From Cryptomeria japonica (taxonomy: Eukaryota; Streptophyta; Pinopsida; Cupressales; Cupressaceae), in the NCBI RefSeq assembly GCF_030272615.1, contig NC_081408.1, positions 770,379,336-770,443,335 of the forward strand: DNA of 64,000 nucleotides, read 5' to 3'. The notes beneath the pieces are model-generated. The model was not told the DNA's origin. It did not search any database and saw only the letters and a list, made by a program, of their open reading frames with translations. Both the position numbers and the translations under genes were made by a program. Of the stretch, positions 22,205-32,753 are shown piece by piece (the first letter of the stretch is position 1; each line of letters opens with the position of its first letter).

Positions 22205-23840
22205 GAGATTTCAGGAGGATTTCGCCCTGGACCCTCTCTAAGGGTCAGGAGCGACTTTTGAATTTTAGCCTTGAATATTTCACATTTCAACTTGAAAATC
22301 TCTTGGAGGACAAATTGATATCCTGTTAACGTGTTGCACTTCAAATTTGACATTTTTTATGAGGAAAAATAGGTGAAAATGCAAATTTCGCTTTGGACCT
22401 TCACTGAGGGTCAGGAGCGATTTTTCATTTTTTGCTCAAGTTTAGCACTTTTCAACCTCCAAAACTTCTTCAAGACATTTCAACTAGGTCCTTTCACTGA
22501 ATTGCAAACTTAGCTCAATCCAATTTTGGAGAAAAGGTGTGATTTTGAAGTTTCTCGCTGTGGGCCCTCTTTGAGGGTCCGTAGCGATTTTTCATTTTCT
22601 GACCAAAATCATCAAGTTTTAAATGCGAAATAATATTCATCCTGCTCCTAGAGGTCTTTTCTCCTTGTCCAAACCTTGCCTTAGCACCATTTTGAAGGAA
22701 ACATACATTTTTTGAAAATCTCGCTGTGGGCCTTCAGTCAGGGTCCATAGCGATTTTTTTGGTTCTAGGCAAGTTCCTTCATCTTTTAATCTTCAAATCA
22801 CCTCCAAGGCATAACACATCACGTTCTCCTCCTGTCCAAGCAAGATTTTATCTCAATTCTTCAAACAAAGGAGAGAAAACTAGAAAATCGCTATGGGCCC
22901 TCTCTGAGGGTCTGTAGCGATTTTTGTAATTGCCTTCAAAATATTGATTCTCAACGATTTCTTTTCACTTCAAGGCTTTTCAAACATCGTTTCTAACCCA
23001 TGCCTAACCTTAGCTTTCCTCAAACTTGGATGAAAACTTCCCATTTTAGGTTTCTCACTGTGGGCCCTCTCTAAGGGTCCGTAGCGATTTTTCGCTGTGG
23101 GCCTTCAATGAGGGTCCGTAGCGATTTTTTATTTTGGGTTGATTTCCTCTTGTGTTGATCCTCCAAATTATATTCAACGGATAGAACATGCTTTCCTTCA
23201 TCCCTTCCAATCATAAAATCACTTTGATCTTGCAAGAATAATGCATATTTGAAAATCTCGTTGTGGGCCCTCTCTGAGGGTCCGTAGCGATTTTTGCTAC
23301 CTGAACCAAAATGCTTCACTTTTCGTCTAAAAATCACTTTGCCAAGGAAGATATCATCTTGTTCTTTGTTATGAATAAAAATTCATGTCCAAGAAAGGTC
23401 CAAAAATGTGCACACAAAGAAAATCGCTGTGGGCCCTCTCTGAGGGTCCGTAGCGATTTTTCCTTTCCTGGGCAAAACTCCTTCAATTTATCATCTTTGA
23501 TCAAGTCTAGATACTTCATTATGCTCATTCTATCCTTCACCATGCTTTTGGCCTCTCAAATCGACCAAATAAGGCTAGCAATGACCCTTATAAGATTTCT
23601 CGCTGTGGGCCCTCTCTGAGGGTCAGGAGCGATTTTTCTGTTTTCAACAAGGTCCTTCATCATTTCTAGCCAAAACTTCTTCAGGTGGGTGGAGAAAGTC
23701 ATTCATTTCCCCTTCATGATCAAAACTTGGTCTCTTCTCATTGCAAAATGAAGGAAATCAAAATCTCGCTGTGGGCCCTCTCTGAGGGTCAGGAGCGATT
23801 TTTCGCTGTGGGCCTTCTCTGAGGGTCAGGAACGAAATTT
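22205..23840. repeat. Twelve-copy nested-hairpin repeat, 166-167 bp period
   Basis: The conserved core of about 40 bases is built as outer arm AAATCGCT, GT, inner arm GGGCCCTC, loop TCT, inner arm GAGGGTCC, GT, outer arm AGCGATTT. The AGGGTC word falls at 22241, 22407, 22574, 22740, 22907, 23074, 23111, 23277, 23443, 23619, 23785 and 23822. Spacings are therefore 166, 167, 166, 167, 167, 37, 166, 166, 176, 166 and 37. The 125 bases between cores are highly diverged but faintly alike just before the core. Half of the cores carry TCCGTAGCG and others TCAGGAGCG. Confidence 0.92.
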
Positions 23841-23870
23841 GACTTTTTGAACTCTCTGTCAGGATAATTT

Positions 23871-23928
23871 TATGGAATATAACATTTAAGTATAAGAAAG
23901 TCACTTATACTTTAAGTTATATTCCATA
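23871..23928. repeat. 25-bp near-perfect stem-loop
   Basis: Left arm 23871-23896 and right arm 23904-23928 match apart from one small indel, with the 7-base loop AAAGTCA. It sits 30 bases beyond the last copy of the hairpin array and may mark an element edge. Confidence 0.8.
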
Positions 23929-24191
23929 TATACTTTCAGGATGTTTGAGAGTGGTTTCAGACCTCCAGGAGTTATATTGCAAAATCTAGTTTTTGGAGGT
24001 TTTTTAGTTTCCAGACTTAGTCAAATTTCAGGATCAGGACTTTCAGACTTAGCCAAATTTCAGGATCAGGACTTCACTCCAGCAGGACCTACTATCCAGG
24101 TGATCCCCTTGACGACAATCAAAATGCAAAGGCTAACTGACAAAACCCTAAAAGACCTAAAAACAAACCCTAGAAAGCAAAAAACAAGGGT

Positions 24192-24208
24192 CCCCATTTG
24201 CAATGGGG
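24192..24208 (+). promoter_or_regulatory. Hairpin across the start codon
   Basis: CCCCATT, loop TGC, AATGGGG: a perfect 7-bp stem that contains the ATG of the following frame. It could lower initiation, or be chance. Confidence 0.5.
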
Positions 24209-24889
24209 CGATGTGTGAAAACGTCACAACAGGGTGCCATCTCTAATGAACGCCTGTCAAATGTTTTTCGTTTTGATGATCAAGATTTCCTAAACCAGGT
24301 GAGGATCGTGTTGGGGGAAGAGTACATCCGTGCGGAGTACAAATACCGCACGAACGTGGAGATAGCTTCAATGTTCACCGCGTGGTGTTTTGAGCTGGTA
24401 GGGGTGGATAGAGTTCAATGGGTAGTCACAAATTGTGTGCAGGAAGACTGGAGGGGTGGCTTGGAGAGTTTCATCAGAATGGCGAGAGATGGCGAAGGGT
24501 TTGTGTGCCCGAATGGTGTTTGGCTTCATTCCAATGCATTCTGACCACCATTGTGTCCATTCCTTCTGTGGAGTGTCGATTGTAGCAAGGAAGTCCGAAG
24601 GGCATCGACACAAATAGGAATGCATGGTGTGCAAGAATATATCCACGAGTGGGAAAGAAAGGAGATTCGCAAGGAGTTGGAAAAATGGGACCCTGCAAAT
24701 GCAACGGCGTCGACAAATGACTCTGGCTCGGGCTCTTCCACGAGGAGGAAGCATGGACGTCCTAGAGGGTCAAAGAAACAACGGGGAGGCCATTCTTTAT
24801 GGATTGGCTTTCCACCGAAAGCCCATGACGGTCACGAGGACGAGGAGGATCAGCAGGCGAGCTCCAAGGATGGAAGCGGTAAAGGCTAG
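24203..24889 (+). pseudogene. Unrecognised 228-codon frame with AT-hook motif
   Basis: From ATG at 24203 one frame runs to TAG at 24887 with a single internal TGA (24542-24544). I do not recognise the protein. The first part (residues about 1-113) has an ordered, mixed composition with RVQWVVTNCVQEDWRGGLE and Trp/Cys-rich surroundings. After the stop come PPLCPFLLWSVDCSKEV, an acidic helix HEWERKEIRKELEKWDP (about residues 151-168), a Ser/Gly stretch, then KHGRPRGSKK (about 187-196), an AT-hook-like DNA-binding motif. The tail is charged and disordered. The segment is more GC-rich than its surroundings. It could be a gag-like or accessory ORF of an unidentified retroelement, or a dead host gene. 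Confidence 0.5.
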
Positions 24890-25110
24890 GAGTTAGTCGT
24901 GGCTAGTGGACCATAATCTAGTTTCATTTTGTTTTGTAAATCTATGATTATTCAATTTCGGGGGTTATGGGTAGTTTTTGTATATGCAGGTGGTTTTTGT
25001 AGAAGGGGATATTAGGAGGATCTTTGAATTATTCGAAATACAGTAATACTTTGATATAAGCAATCTTTTTGAAAAATTAATACAAAGCAACAATTGCCGA
25101 TCGAAAAAAA
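24890..25110 (+). other. 3'-UTR-like tail
   Basis: T-rich sequence follows the frame, with AATTAATACAAAG and then an A-run near 25104. It is compatible with a transcript 3' end but not proof of one. Confidence 0.3.
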
Positions 25111-26988
25111 TATATATTTTTATTTGAATATTTCAAGAATATTATAGTAATAAATATTAAATTATTAATTAAAGAATAATATTTAATAAATCCCAAAAAT
25201 ATTATTAGTAATAAATATTAATTAAAGAATAATATTTAATAAATCCCAAATAATCATGCGTTGGTAATTAATAATAATAATTGCTTCATTTAGGATATAT
25301 AACAATCAAGGAGGGGACATGACACATTTTGTAGGTTTTTTTAATTGCTTTGGAGTCCATGATGACACTTACAAGGTGTAGGACAATCAAAAGCTTGAAA
25401 AGACCAAAAATAATCACCTACTACTTTTAGTAAGTCAGCCTGTATGAGCACATATGGACATGAAAACTGACCCCAAGGAGCGAAATTGAAATATTGAGTG
25501 AATGGTGAAAGCAACTCAATATCCTATACCATTTGGGAGATATTAAAGTTTCTGTCCCAGAAAATTTATTTTATTAAGTTTCAAAATCCAATTTGAAGAC
25601 CTTAGAAGCCTTGACAAAGCTCAAAAAATGGCAAATTGATCTTAATATAATTTTGGTCTCTTCAGGACCTTTCCAACAACATATTATGATAGTAAATTGG
25701 ACGCCAGAGTCAAAAATTATGGCTCCCGGAAGTTGTGCTACCAAAATTCAACTTTCAAATGAAAATTCTTCTTGGGCGAGAAAATGAACGGTTACACTTT
25801 CCAGAACATTCTAAGGCGATTATTATTGGTGCGAGGGGAACGGAGATTACAGAGGACAGATCCATTAGTACTGATTAAGGATCTGAATTGTAGAGTTTTC
25901 TTAGGGAGTTGATTTTCTTTGTAGTGAGTTAAGCTCATGTGTTTTGTAACATTGTAATTTCTGAATTTGTAATTCCATTTTATTGAAGAAATCAAAAGTT
26001 AGTTGTTTTCCTTCTTGAATTTTCTATGTTATTATCTGTTTTTGTACTAAGTTTGGGTGTTGGGTGCAGTAGCCCTTCATCAGTCTCAAAAGCATTCCAC
26101 CCTTGTGGACATCTTTGTTAGAATCTGCAAAACAAATGAAAACCAAAGACTAGTGCAGGAAATAGAAACTATGAAACTACAAATACAAATGATCGAAAAT
26201 TGAAATGTTATTGTAGAGTTAGACTCCCACAAGAGAAATGCAAATGCTCCAAAAGACAATAATAAGAAGAGAGCTCAAAAACATGAAGCTACACAAAAAA
26301 AAATTGTATAGTTAATTTTCTGTATTTTAATTTCAGTTTGAATAAAATTGGAAAATTCCAAATTGCATGCTTCATTTCAGTTCTCAATAGATCAAATAAA
26401 AATTACAAACTGTATTTGTTATCATATTTCACTTTCAGTTTCATATTAAAAAAATTATAAAATTACATATTGTTTAAGATTTCAACTTGGAGACATCAGC
26501 TACTCCTGTAATGTATTAAGTATAAACTCACACTTCACAAAAAAATTAGTATTATTTCTATATGAGAAATGATACTTAGCTACTCTGCTCAGTACAATCA
26601 TAATTTCTGTTAAAAGTTTTTAGTACCTAATTTTGTGAGTTCCCCCCAAAAACAATTGTCGTTCGCAAATGGCATTTCATCTCAATTCTTTGCCAACATA
26701 TTGTGTAAAAGTAGAACATATAAAATCCTAGGAAGCAGTAGATAGAAAAAAATCGATTATCGCCAACCTTAACAAATTACTAGTATCTAAAAACATTAAC
26801 TAAGATGTATAAAATTTATAAACATATACAATTATAGCTCCTCCGAATTTTCTGATTTTCCCTGAATCCTGAGTAAAATCGGTAACGACTAATTGACATA
26901 AGTGTAAGAGCTTAACCAATAGATTGAACCCTAGAATGTGTTAAACATGTGCTTTGTTTAGAGCTTTGGACAGTAATCAATCAAAATT
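25110..26988 (-). other. Possible intron 2 of the oxidoreductase gene
   Basis: No further exon of the gene could be found on the minus strand here. The block is AT-rich, with a repeated ATAATATTTAATAAATCCCA (25167 and 25229) and an LTR-like stretch around 25300-26060. Long transposon-filled introns are common in conifers, so the missing exons may lie left of or beyond this window. Confidence 0.35.
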
Positions 26989-26994
26989 ACCAAC

Positions 26995-27144
26995 CTGTTT
27001 TCTTCCATCCGAGAGCTTTTAAGGGATCAAGGCCTGAAGCCTCTACCTCACCCACAAATTTGTCCCACAATTGTTTACTTCTGGCTTCCAGCTCCCATTT
27101 ATCACTCTCTGGGGTCCTATACCCCAACCAAATATATCCCTGAC
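26995..27144 (-). CDS. FAD-dependent oxidoreductase, exon 2
   Basis: This 150-bp exon has a clean acceptor (AATTAG before 27144) and donor (GTTGGT after 26995). Joined to exon 1 it restores codon phase and reads GATGAGQGYIWLGYRTPES, then WELEARSKQLWDKFVGE and ending in LKALGWKKTG. This segment follows the dinucleotide-binding fold in plant FAD oxidoreductases of the DAO superfamily (my recollection of the Arabidopsis At5g48440-type protein). No stop or frameshift occurs. The next exon, expected to continue with the substrate-binding part, was not found in the window. Confidence 0.85.
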
Positions 27145-27538
27145 CTAATTCAAATTAACCGCAGGATGATGAGAACAATCACAATCAAAAATTTACCACA
27201 TACAATTTAAAGAAAAAGAACAAAAATAATTCGATGGGAATGTAAAAGTACAACTACCATAAGTTAAAGAAACGAGATTTTGGAAAAACTGGATAAAAAA
27301 GTTTGAATAAACTTTTTTCTATCAAGCTTGCATCAAAGACGTGAACCAATCAGAAATAAATCATTATTTGTGATCCACTCAGAAACGTCCGTTCAAAATC
27401 TTGCAAAACGTTGATTCAAAGTTTTCTACACGATTTTTCCCAGAGGTCATTTTGTCATAGTGCAGCTAGTTCAGAATAATTAGGTGCGTGCTCTGTGAAG
27501 AATCAATATAAGAAAAAAAATAAGGTGGATATACACAC
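27145..27538 (-). other. Intron 1 of the oxidoreductase gene
   Basis: 394 bp, GT (GTGTGTAT) to AG (AATTAG), phase 1, AT-rich. The splice sites are inferred from the exact protein match across the junction. Confidence 0.8.
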
Positions 27539-28058
27539 CAGCACCAGTAGCACCAGCACACGGCCTTTTTGCATCGACAATCCCAACGGAGAGATTGGTA
27601 TTCAGCAGGAACTGTCGAGCAATAGTTAAACCAATTATTCCTGCTCCAACAATCACAACATCAAAATCAAACTTCTCCAACCTCCCTGTATTAACCGCGG
27701 CGAAAGGTCCTTTTCTTCTCGTTTTATATCCATGACCTGTATTAGTAGGAGAGAAATAAGCTGCCTCATCTATAGCCTTGCAACTGACACTACACTGCAC
27801 TTTCTTTGTTGACGGACTTAAGTGCATAGGCTTGAAAAGGCATCTACGTGATGAAAAACCGGTACGAATTTGAGAATAACGGAAACATTCTTCCCAAGGC
27901 AGTGTTGCTGAAGAAACCAAAGCTTCTGCCATCCCTGGAGAAAATATGCGTTCGCTAAAATCTCTTCTTGAAAAATCTGGGGTTTTTATTATAAACTGCG
28001 TTTCCTGTGCTTGAAATATTCTCGGGATTTGATACAAGCCTTGATTCCTCTGGTGCAA
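27539..28058 (-). CDS. FAD-dependent oxidoreductase, exon 1 (plastid-type N-terminus)
   Basis: The protein has a Ser/Arg-rich N-terminal extension and then, near residue 133, DVVIVGAGIIGLTIARQFL, the Rossmann FAD-binding GxGxxG (Gly138, Gly140, Gly143). VGIVDAKRPCAGATGAG follows. This is the start of a plant FAD-dependent oxidoreductase of the D-amino-acid-oxidase/glycine-oxidase superfamily; the substrate is not known to me. The upstream ATG at 28058 gives 42 extra residues. The ATG at 27930-27932 (MAEALVSS) gives a more typical chloroplast transit peptide and is my preferred start. Targeting to plastids is inference. It is the only convincing host gene here. Confidence 0.85.
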
Positions 28059-28560
28059 AATAGTTGGATTTTTACGTTTTTAACGCAAAGCCCTAACCAA
28101 AGCCCAATTTTCAGAACAACGGTTTAGGGTTCTGCCATCAGATATTGCCGAATTACAGAAGCATGAAATGGTTTGTCTGCATTTCTAGTTGTATTGCTTG
28201 CTGACCGTTGTGATTACCATTATGATTTTCATCAGTTTATTACATTGCCAGGAAATATATTAATCGCAATGGGAATTTTTTTATTCTTTTTCTCTGGAGT
28301 TGCATTTGTATTGATGCAGTGTTTTTGAATCTTGTAATGGACTTGAGGGAGGATTGCATAGAACGGAATAATATATTCCTAGTTGAGGTAGAGCCGATCA
28401 TGATGTGTACGGATAGCGACTCAGTTTTTTTCTGACTGTTACATTTTTCTGTTGCCTCACTCCTCCGCGGGGACGTTTTATAGGTATAATTTAAGCGCAT
28501 GGATGTACTGTATGAACAAACACAAAGTGTTCATTTTGACGTAGGGAATGATAGTTAGTG
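28059..28560 (-). promoter_or_regulatory. Upstream region of the oxidoreductase gene
   Basis: About 500 bases 5' of the gene contain no other gene. A TTAGGGTTTTG-type telo-box-like word (CGGTTTAGGGTTCTG on the plus strand, 28120-28134) lies near the likely 5' UTR. No clear TATA box was identified. Confidence 0.35.
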
Positions 28561-29312
28561 AGATATAGTCTGGATAATTTATTTGGAAGGTTTGAAAAAA
28601 AATTAGAAAATGAAAATTGTTTTAATTAAGAATTTTTTATTATAGATATTTTAAATACATTTATTTAAAGAAATGTTGATAGATATCAATTGAAATTATT
28701 TTATTTCATTTTAAATTATATTGTATTTACATTATTTATTTTTTCTCTAATGCAATTTTTGTATTTGATAATTGATATCTAGTTTTTTATATTTAAATTT
28801 TAAATTTCTTATCATTGTTTAAAAATTATTTAAAAAAAAATTATAAAATATATATATATATATTGTAATTATGAAACGGTGGATTATTTTTAAATATCTT
28901 TATTTTTTATTTTTTATTTATATATCTATTTAAAACTTTATAATTTTGATGAGGGTATATTTTGTTTTATATGGTGTTTATTTTTAAATATTAATTTTAT
29001 AATTCGCATTAATATTTTGACATGTGAATGGTTGTCAAATTTTAAGCTAAAAGATAAAAGTTAACATTAATGCACTCACACCATTTCACTCCACCACTTG
29101 ATGCCATTGTAGAATGTCTATCGACATTAATAAATTGAATTTTTCATGATAAGATAATTGAATATGATCGAATGAAATTTAATTTGAACCAAAAAGTTGT
29201 GTGGAATGTTGTTTTAGGATTAAAAAAATTTACACCATACGAAAATAATTAATTTAAGATATACATTATATATAATACATTTGTTATTGATCATTGAGAT
29301 ATACTCCATATA
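28561..29312. other. AT-rich intergenic spacer
   Basis: Very AT-rich, with a short (AT)n run near 28848-28862. There is no gene or recognisable element. Confidence 0.6.
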
Positions 29313-29850
29313 CTTTGTGAAATATTATGAAAATGGAGATTAGCAAAATCAATATGCAATCATGTTTAAAGAGCTTTTCAATCATAAGCATAGCATGAAG
29401 ACAAATCTATTCAAAGCATTATCAAAGAAGATTAACATAAGAAACTAGATAGGAAATAAATAAAATGAAATTACTTCCTCATGATGCTCCCTATGCCATG
29501 ACTCTTCCTTGTTCTCCTCTTCTCCAAGATCCTGCAGCTATGTGAAGTATGCCCTCAACTTGAGCACTAGCACAAAGGGATGTCAAATGGAGGATGGAAG
29601 ATGGTTGATTATGTGAAGTATTGAATGACGATGCAAATGAAGTATTAGAGGTTAAATAGCAATTGCAACTAGTGGAAAAGCTAAAACATAATATAACTCA
29701 TTCTTACAAAAAACATTCAAATTCTAAGCAGAGAAACAATGCATGGATAACTCTTATGGCCTCTAACAATGAAGGAATGAGCTCTATTTATAGGGAAAAT
29801 GGGCAAATGAAGGGTTGAGATTGAATTGGTTGAGGAAGAGTTAGGATTGC

Positions 29851-30152
29851 TTGAGGAAGTGTTGATCCTCAATCCATGTGCTCTCCTTCAAGCCAATCAC
29901 ATGTTGACAATTGTCAACAAGGGAAGGCTTGAGAGGAGAGGGAGACAAAACATTAAATGTTTGAAGGCTCGAAGGAATCCATTAAAGGCTTAAGAGGATT
30001 TCTTGAGGAAGTGTTGATCCTCAATCCATGCGCTCTCCTTCAAGCCAATCACATGTTGACAAGTGTCAACAAGGGAAGGCTTGAGAGGAGAGGGGGACAA
30101 AGCATTAAATGCTTGAAAGCTTGAAGGAAACCATTAAAGGCTTAAAAGGACT
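29851..30152. repeat. 152-bp tandem duplication in the solo LTR
   Basis: TTGAGGAAGTGTTGATCCTC starts at 29851 and again at 30003, and the following 130 bases are nearly identical. The duplicated piece includes the inverted word TTGACAATTGTCAA. Confidence 0.85.
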
Positions 30153-30385
30153 TTAAAGGACTTTAAAGGAAGTCATTAAAGGCTTAAGAAGACTCTAGAA
30201 GGAAGCCATTAAAGGCTTGAAGACTTTAAATGAATCCATTAAAGGTTTAAGAAAACTCTAGAAGGAAACCATTAGAGGCTTGAGGACTTTGAAGGAAGCA
30301 ATTAAAGGCTTAAGAAGACTCTAGAAGAAAACCATTAAAGGCTTGAAGACTTTGAAGGAAGCCATTAAAAGTTTGAGTTGATGGG
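30140..30385. repeat. Dimeric 31-bp minisatellite
   Basis: Eight units of about 31 bases start CATTAAAGGCTT. They alternate two endings, AAGAAGACTCTAGAAGGA and GAAGACTTTGAAGGA, so the true repeat is a dimer of about 62 bases. Confidence 0.8.
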
Positions 30386-30736
30386 TTTTGGGTTAACCTT
30401 TGGTTTAGGAATGTGCAAACCATTAAAGGGTGATTAAGCTAATGATGTGAGGTTTAAAAACGATTAGGAGGAGGGTTAAATTGCAACTTCCATTTTCTAG
30501 AAGATGTAAGTGGGTGTGGGATTTTAGGAATTTAAATAAATATATTTAAATGTGAGAGATGGGATTTTTAGGATTTTAAATAAATATTAATTTATTTAAA
30601 TGTGAGAGGAAGGATTTTAGGATAAGATGAATTAATTAAACAAATATGTTTTGTTTATTTAATTAATAGTTGAATGATGGTTAAATAATCAAATATCTAT
30701 TTAATTAAGTGGACAAAAATGAGTGTCTACACTTTG

Positions 30737-31560
30737 CATAATTGGGAAAAATGTGCATAACTTTTTGTGTTGTTAACTTGGAGAACATGTGGGCTAATTC
30801 ATCATATGTCTTGTCCTCCAAAATCTTTTTTTATTTTTTGTTCTAAGATGTCCAATAAATGCTTCACTGTAATTGAAAATAAGTTTGTACAACATAAACA
30901 TGAAAAATAATTAAATTCCTAGAGTAAGTTTAATATTTTTTGAAAGACTATAGTTAATGGTATTAAATTTTCACAATCCATAGGAAATTATTGCAAAAAT
31001 AAATAATTAAATCTAAAGGGTTGCTAAGTCAAAATGTAGTATTAAGTCAATGTTATTATAAGATGGAATAATCTATAATTAATGCAAGCTAATGTTTAAT
31101 AATATAATGAGTATTTTATTTATATTATCATCATTATTGCAAAATATTTTTACCAATGAACAAACACAATTACCTTAAGAAATTGATTGTACTGCATGTA
31201 TTTGTTTTCAATTGGTTAGATGCATTCTTTGTAGCATATTGTCTTGATATTGCCTCCTTGTAGATGAGGTTAGCATGTCTTAGAATAGTTTTCTACAAAA
31301 GAGAAATTTGTAAAACTTAAATTGGTGATTTATGAATAATTGGGGAAATTGTAAGGGATACAGAATTGAGAGTTGCATACCTTTGATTGTTTTAGAGGGA
31401 GTTGTTGTAATCAAGCTTCATATGTTTTCCTTATAATTGTACATGGATTGTTATGCATTTTAGAGTATTGCTCAAAGGAGAATGTTGGTTGAATTCGAAG
31501 GTAAATGTTAGTTCCTATTTTTCTACTTTCCCAATATTGATTGTTGCATTAAATTGTGAG
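30737..31560. other. No clear feature (possible helicase tail)
   Basis: AT-rich. On the minus strand near 31460-31490 a decayed segment CITIHVQ could be the end motif (TIHKSQG) of the adjoining helicase relic. This is speculative. Confidence 0.25.
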
Positions 31561-31572
31561 TGGTATCTATCT

Positions 31573-32285
31573 TTAGCTACCTAGTGATACAGGTATTATT
31601 GGTATACTTTTTGGGTCTTCTCGGCTCCATGGTGGCCCACTGTAATTGTCAATCCCTGCTACAATGTACGTTGGAAGACCTAGTGGTTTACAGCCTGGGT
31701 TATAAACAATGTCAATAAATTTGCCAAAAGCTCCATTTACAAGTCTTGCTTGCATCCATATGTTGGTTGTGAGCATGATGTATTGGCCTTTGCAAAGGAG
31801 TACTTGTTTTTTGAGATGTTCATCATTAGATGTATTATTTGTTCCACTCATGGTTCTTTTCACGGTACTTATTACAATTGGACGGTTCAACAATTTTATC
31901 ATTCTTTTGTTGTGTTGTCCAACTAAATCATTAGTAGCAAACAGTTGTGTAGATTTCTCAAATTGTTCCTTGTCACTCGATGTAAGATGTTTGTTTGCAC
32001 AAGTCAACAACAGACACCAATCTTCTTGTGTTGGTTCTACATTTGATATGTTTTGCAACATTTGACGAAATTGTACATGTGTTGGAGTTTCACTTTGTTG
32101 AAACATTGTTTGTGAAGTAACAGTTGTTGTAAGTTGGTCCCACAATGTTTTGGCATTTGAATGTGATGTGTAGATAGGTTTGTCCATCACAGGTGGTAAT
32201 TGTGTGAGGTCACCAATCACTATTATAGATACTCCACCAAAATATAGATGTTGTTGGTGGGCAAAGGCCTCACATAGTCTACAGT
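31573..32285 (-). pseudogene. PIF1-like helicase fragment
   Basis: From about 32285 the frame reads CEAFAHQQHLYFGGVSIIVI followed by GDLTQLPPV, which is motif III of PIF1 helicases. It continues through a Gln/Thr-rich linker, LFATNDLVGQHNKRMI and VLLCKGQYIMLTTNIW with NGAFGKF. These are typical of Helitron-encoded or free PIF1-like helicases, which unwind DNA 5' to 3'. The Walker A/B motifs (upstream) and the C-terminal TIHKSQG motif are missing, and the frame ends at a stop at 31573. It is about 230 codons, far shorter than the family norm. No Helitron ends (5' TC, 3' hairpin-CTRR) were recognised nearby. Confidence 0.82.
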
Positions 32286-32753
32286 TTATTTTTAGTAAAA
32301 AAAGTCACGCAAAATGGAAAAAAAATACATGAAAATTATTCAAAAATCTCACTTTTATTCTTATTTCCTGTCCCATACTTCAAATGGCCAAATTGCCAAA
32401 CTAAAATTATATTAGAGATAACATTGATGGGTCCTAGAATGTTAGATTTAGAACTCATACCCATCACCTACTAGTTAATTGGATTTATACACTCATTGGA
32501 TGTAGTGAGGGCAGTGTTTGACGCAATCATTAATATTTATTGGCATTTATTTCACTTGGTTCTTGAACAATTCCAAAAATTAACTTTTTAAGTACAAATT
32601 TTGGAGTTGAGTTCCTTTCAGTTGCACATGTCATATGAGAGCATGTAAAAGTGGCATTTATGGAAGAAGATAATGAGGCATAAATAATGGAGTTATTGTA
32701 AGGAAGTTAAGTAGCAGAACAACTTCCTATGACTAACCTTGAGAGGTGGGTAA
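32286..32753. other. Spacer without feature
   Basis: AT-rich sequence between the helicase fragment and the H1 LTR. I see nothing recognisable. Confidence 0.5.

Larger units (their letters stand above)
29318..30731 (-). mobile_element. Solo LTR with perfect CTTTG target duplication
   Basis: The 1414-bp block reads TGTAGACACTCA at its minus-strand start (30731) and ends in CA (29318). It is bounded by CTTTG at 29313-29317 and CTTTG at 30732-30736. A minus-strand TATA box (CTATAAATAGAG) lies at about 29787-29798. The first twelve bases equal those of LTR E at 62755, so the two are related. There is no internal region. It arose by LTR-LTR recombination. Confidence 0.9.

Noticed and set aside
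22205-23840. CRISPR-like array
   Set aside because: Regular repeats with unlike spacers, but spacers of about 125 bases, a plant context and no cas genes; better seen as a diverged satellite.
24368-24754. 128-codon minus-strand frame opposite the AT-hook frame
   Set aside because: Mirror of the plus-strand coding pattern; the plus frame has the better composition and motif.
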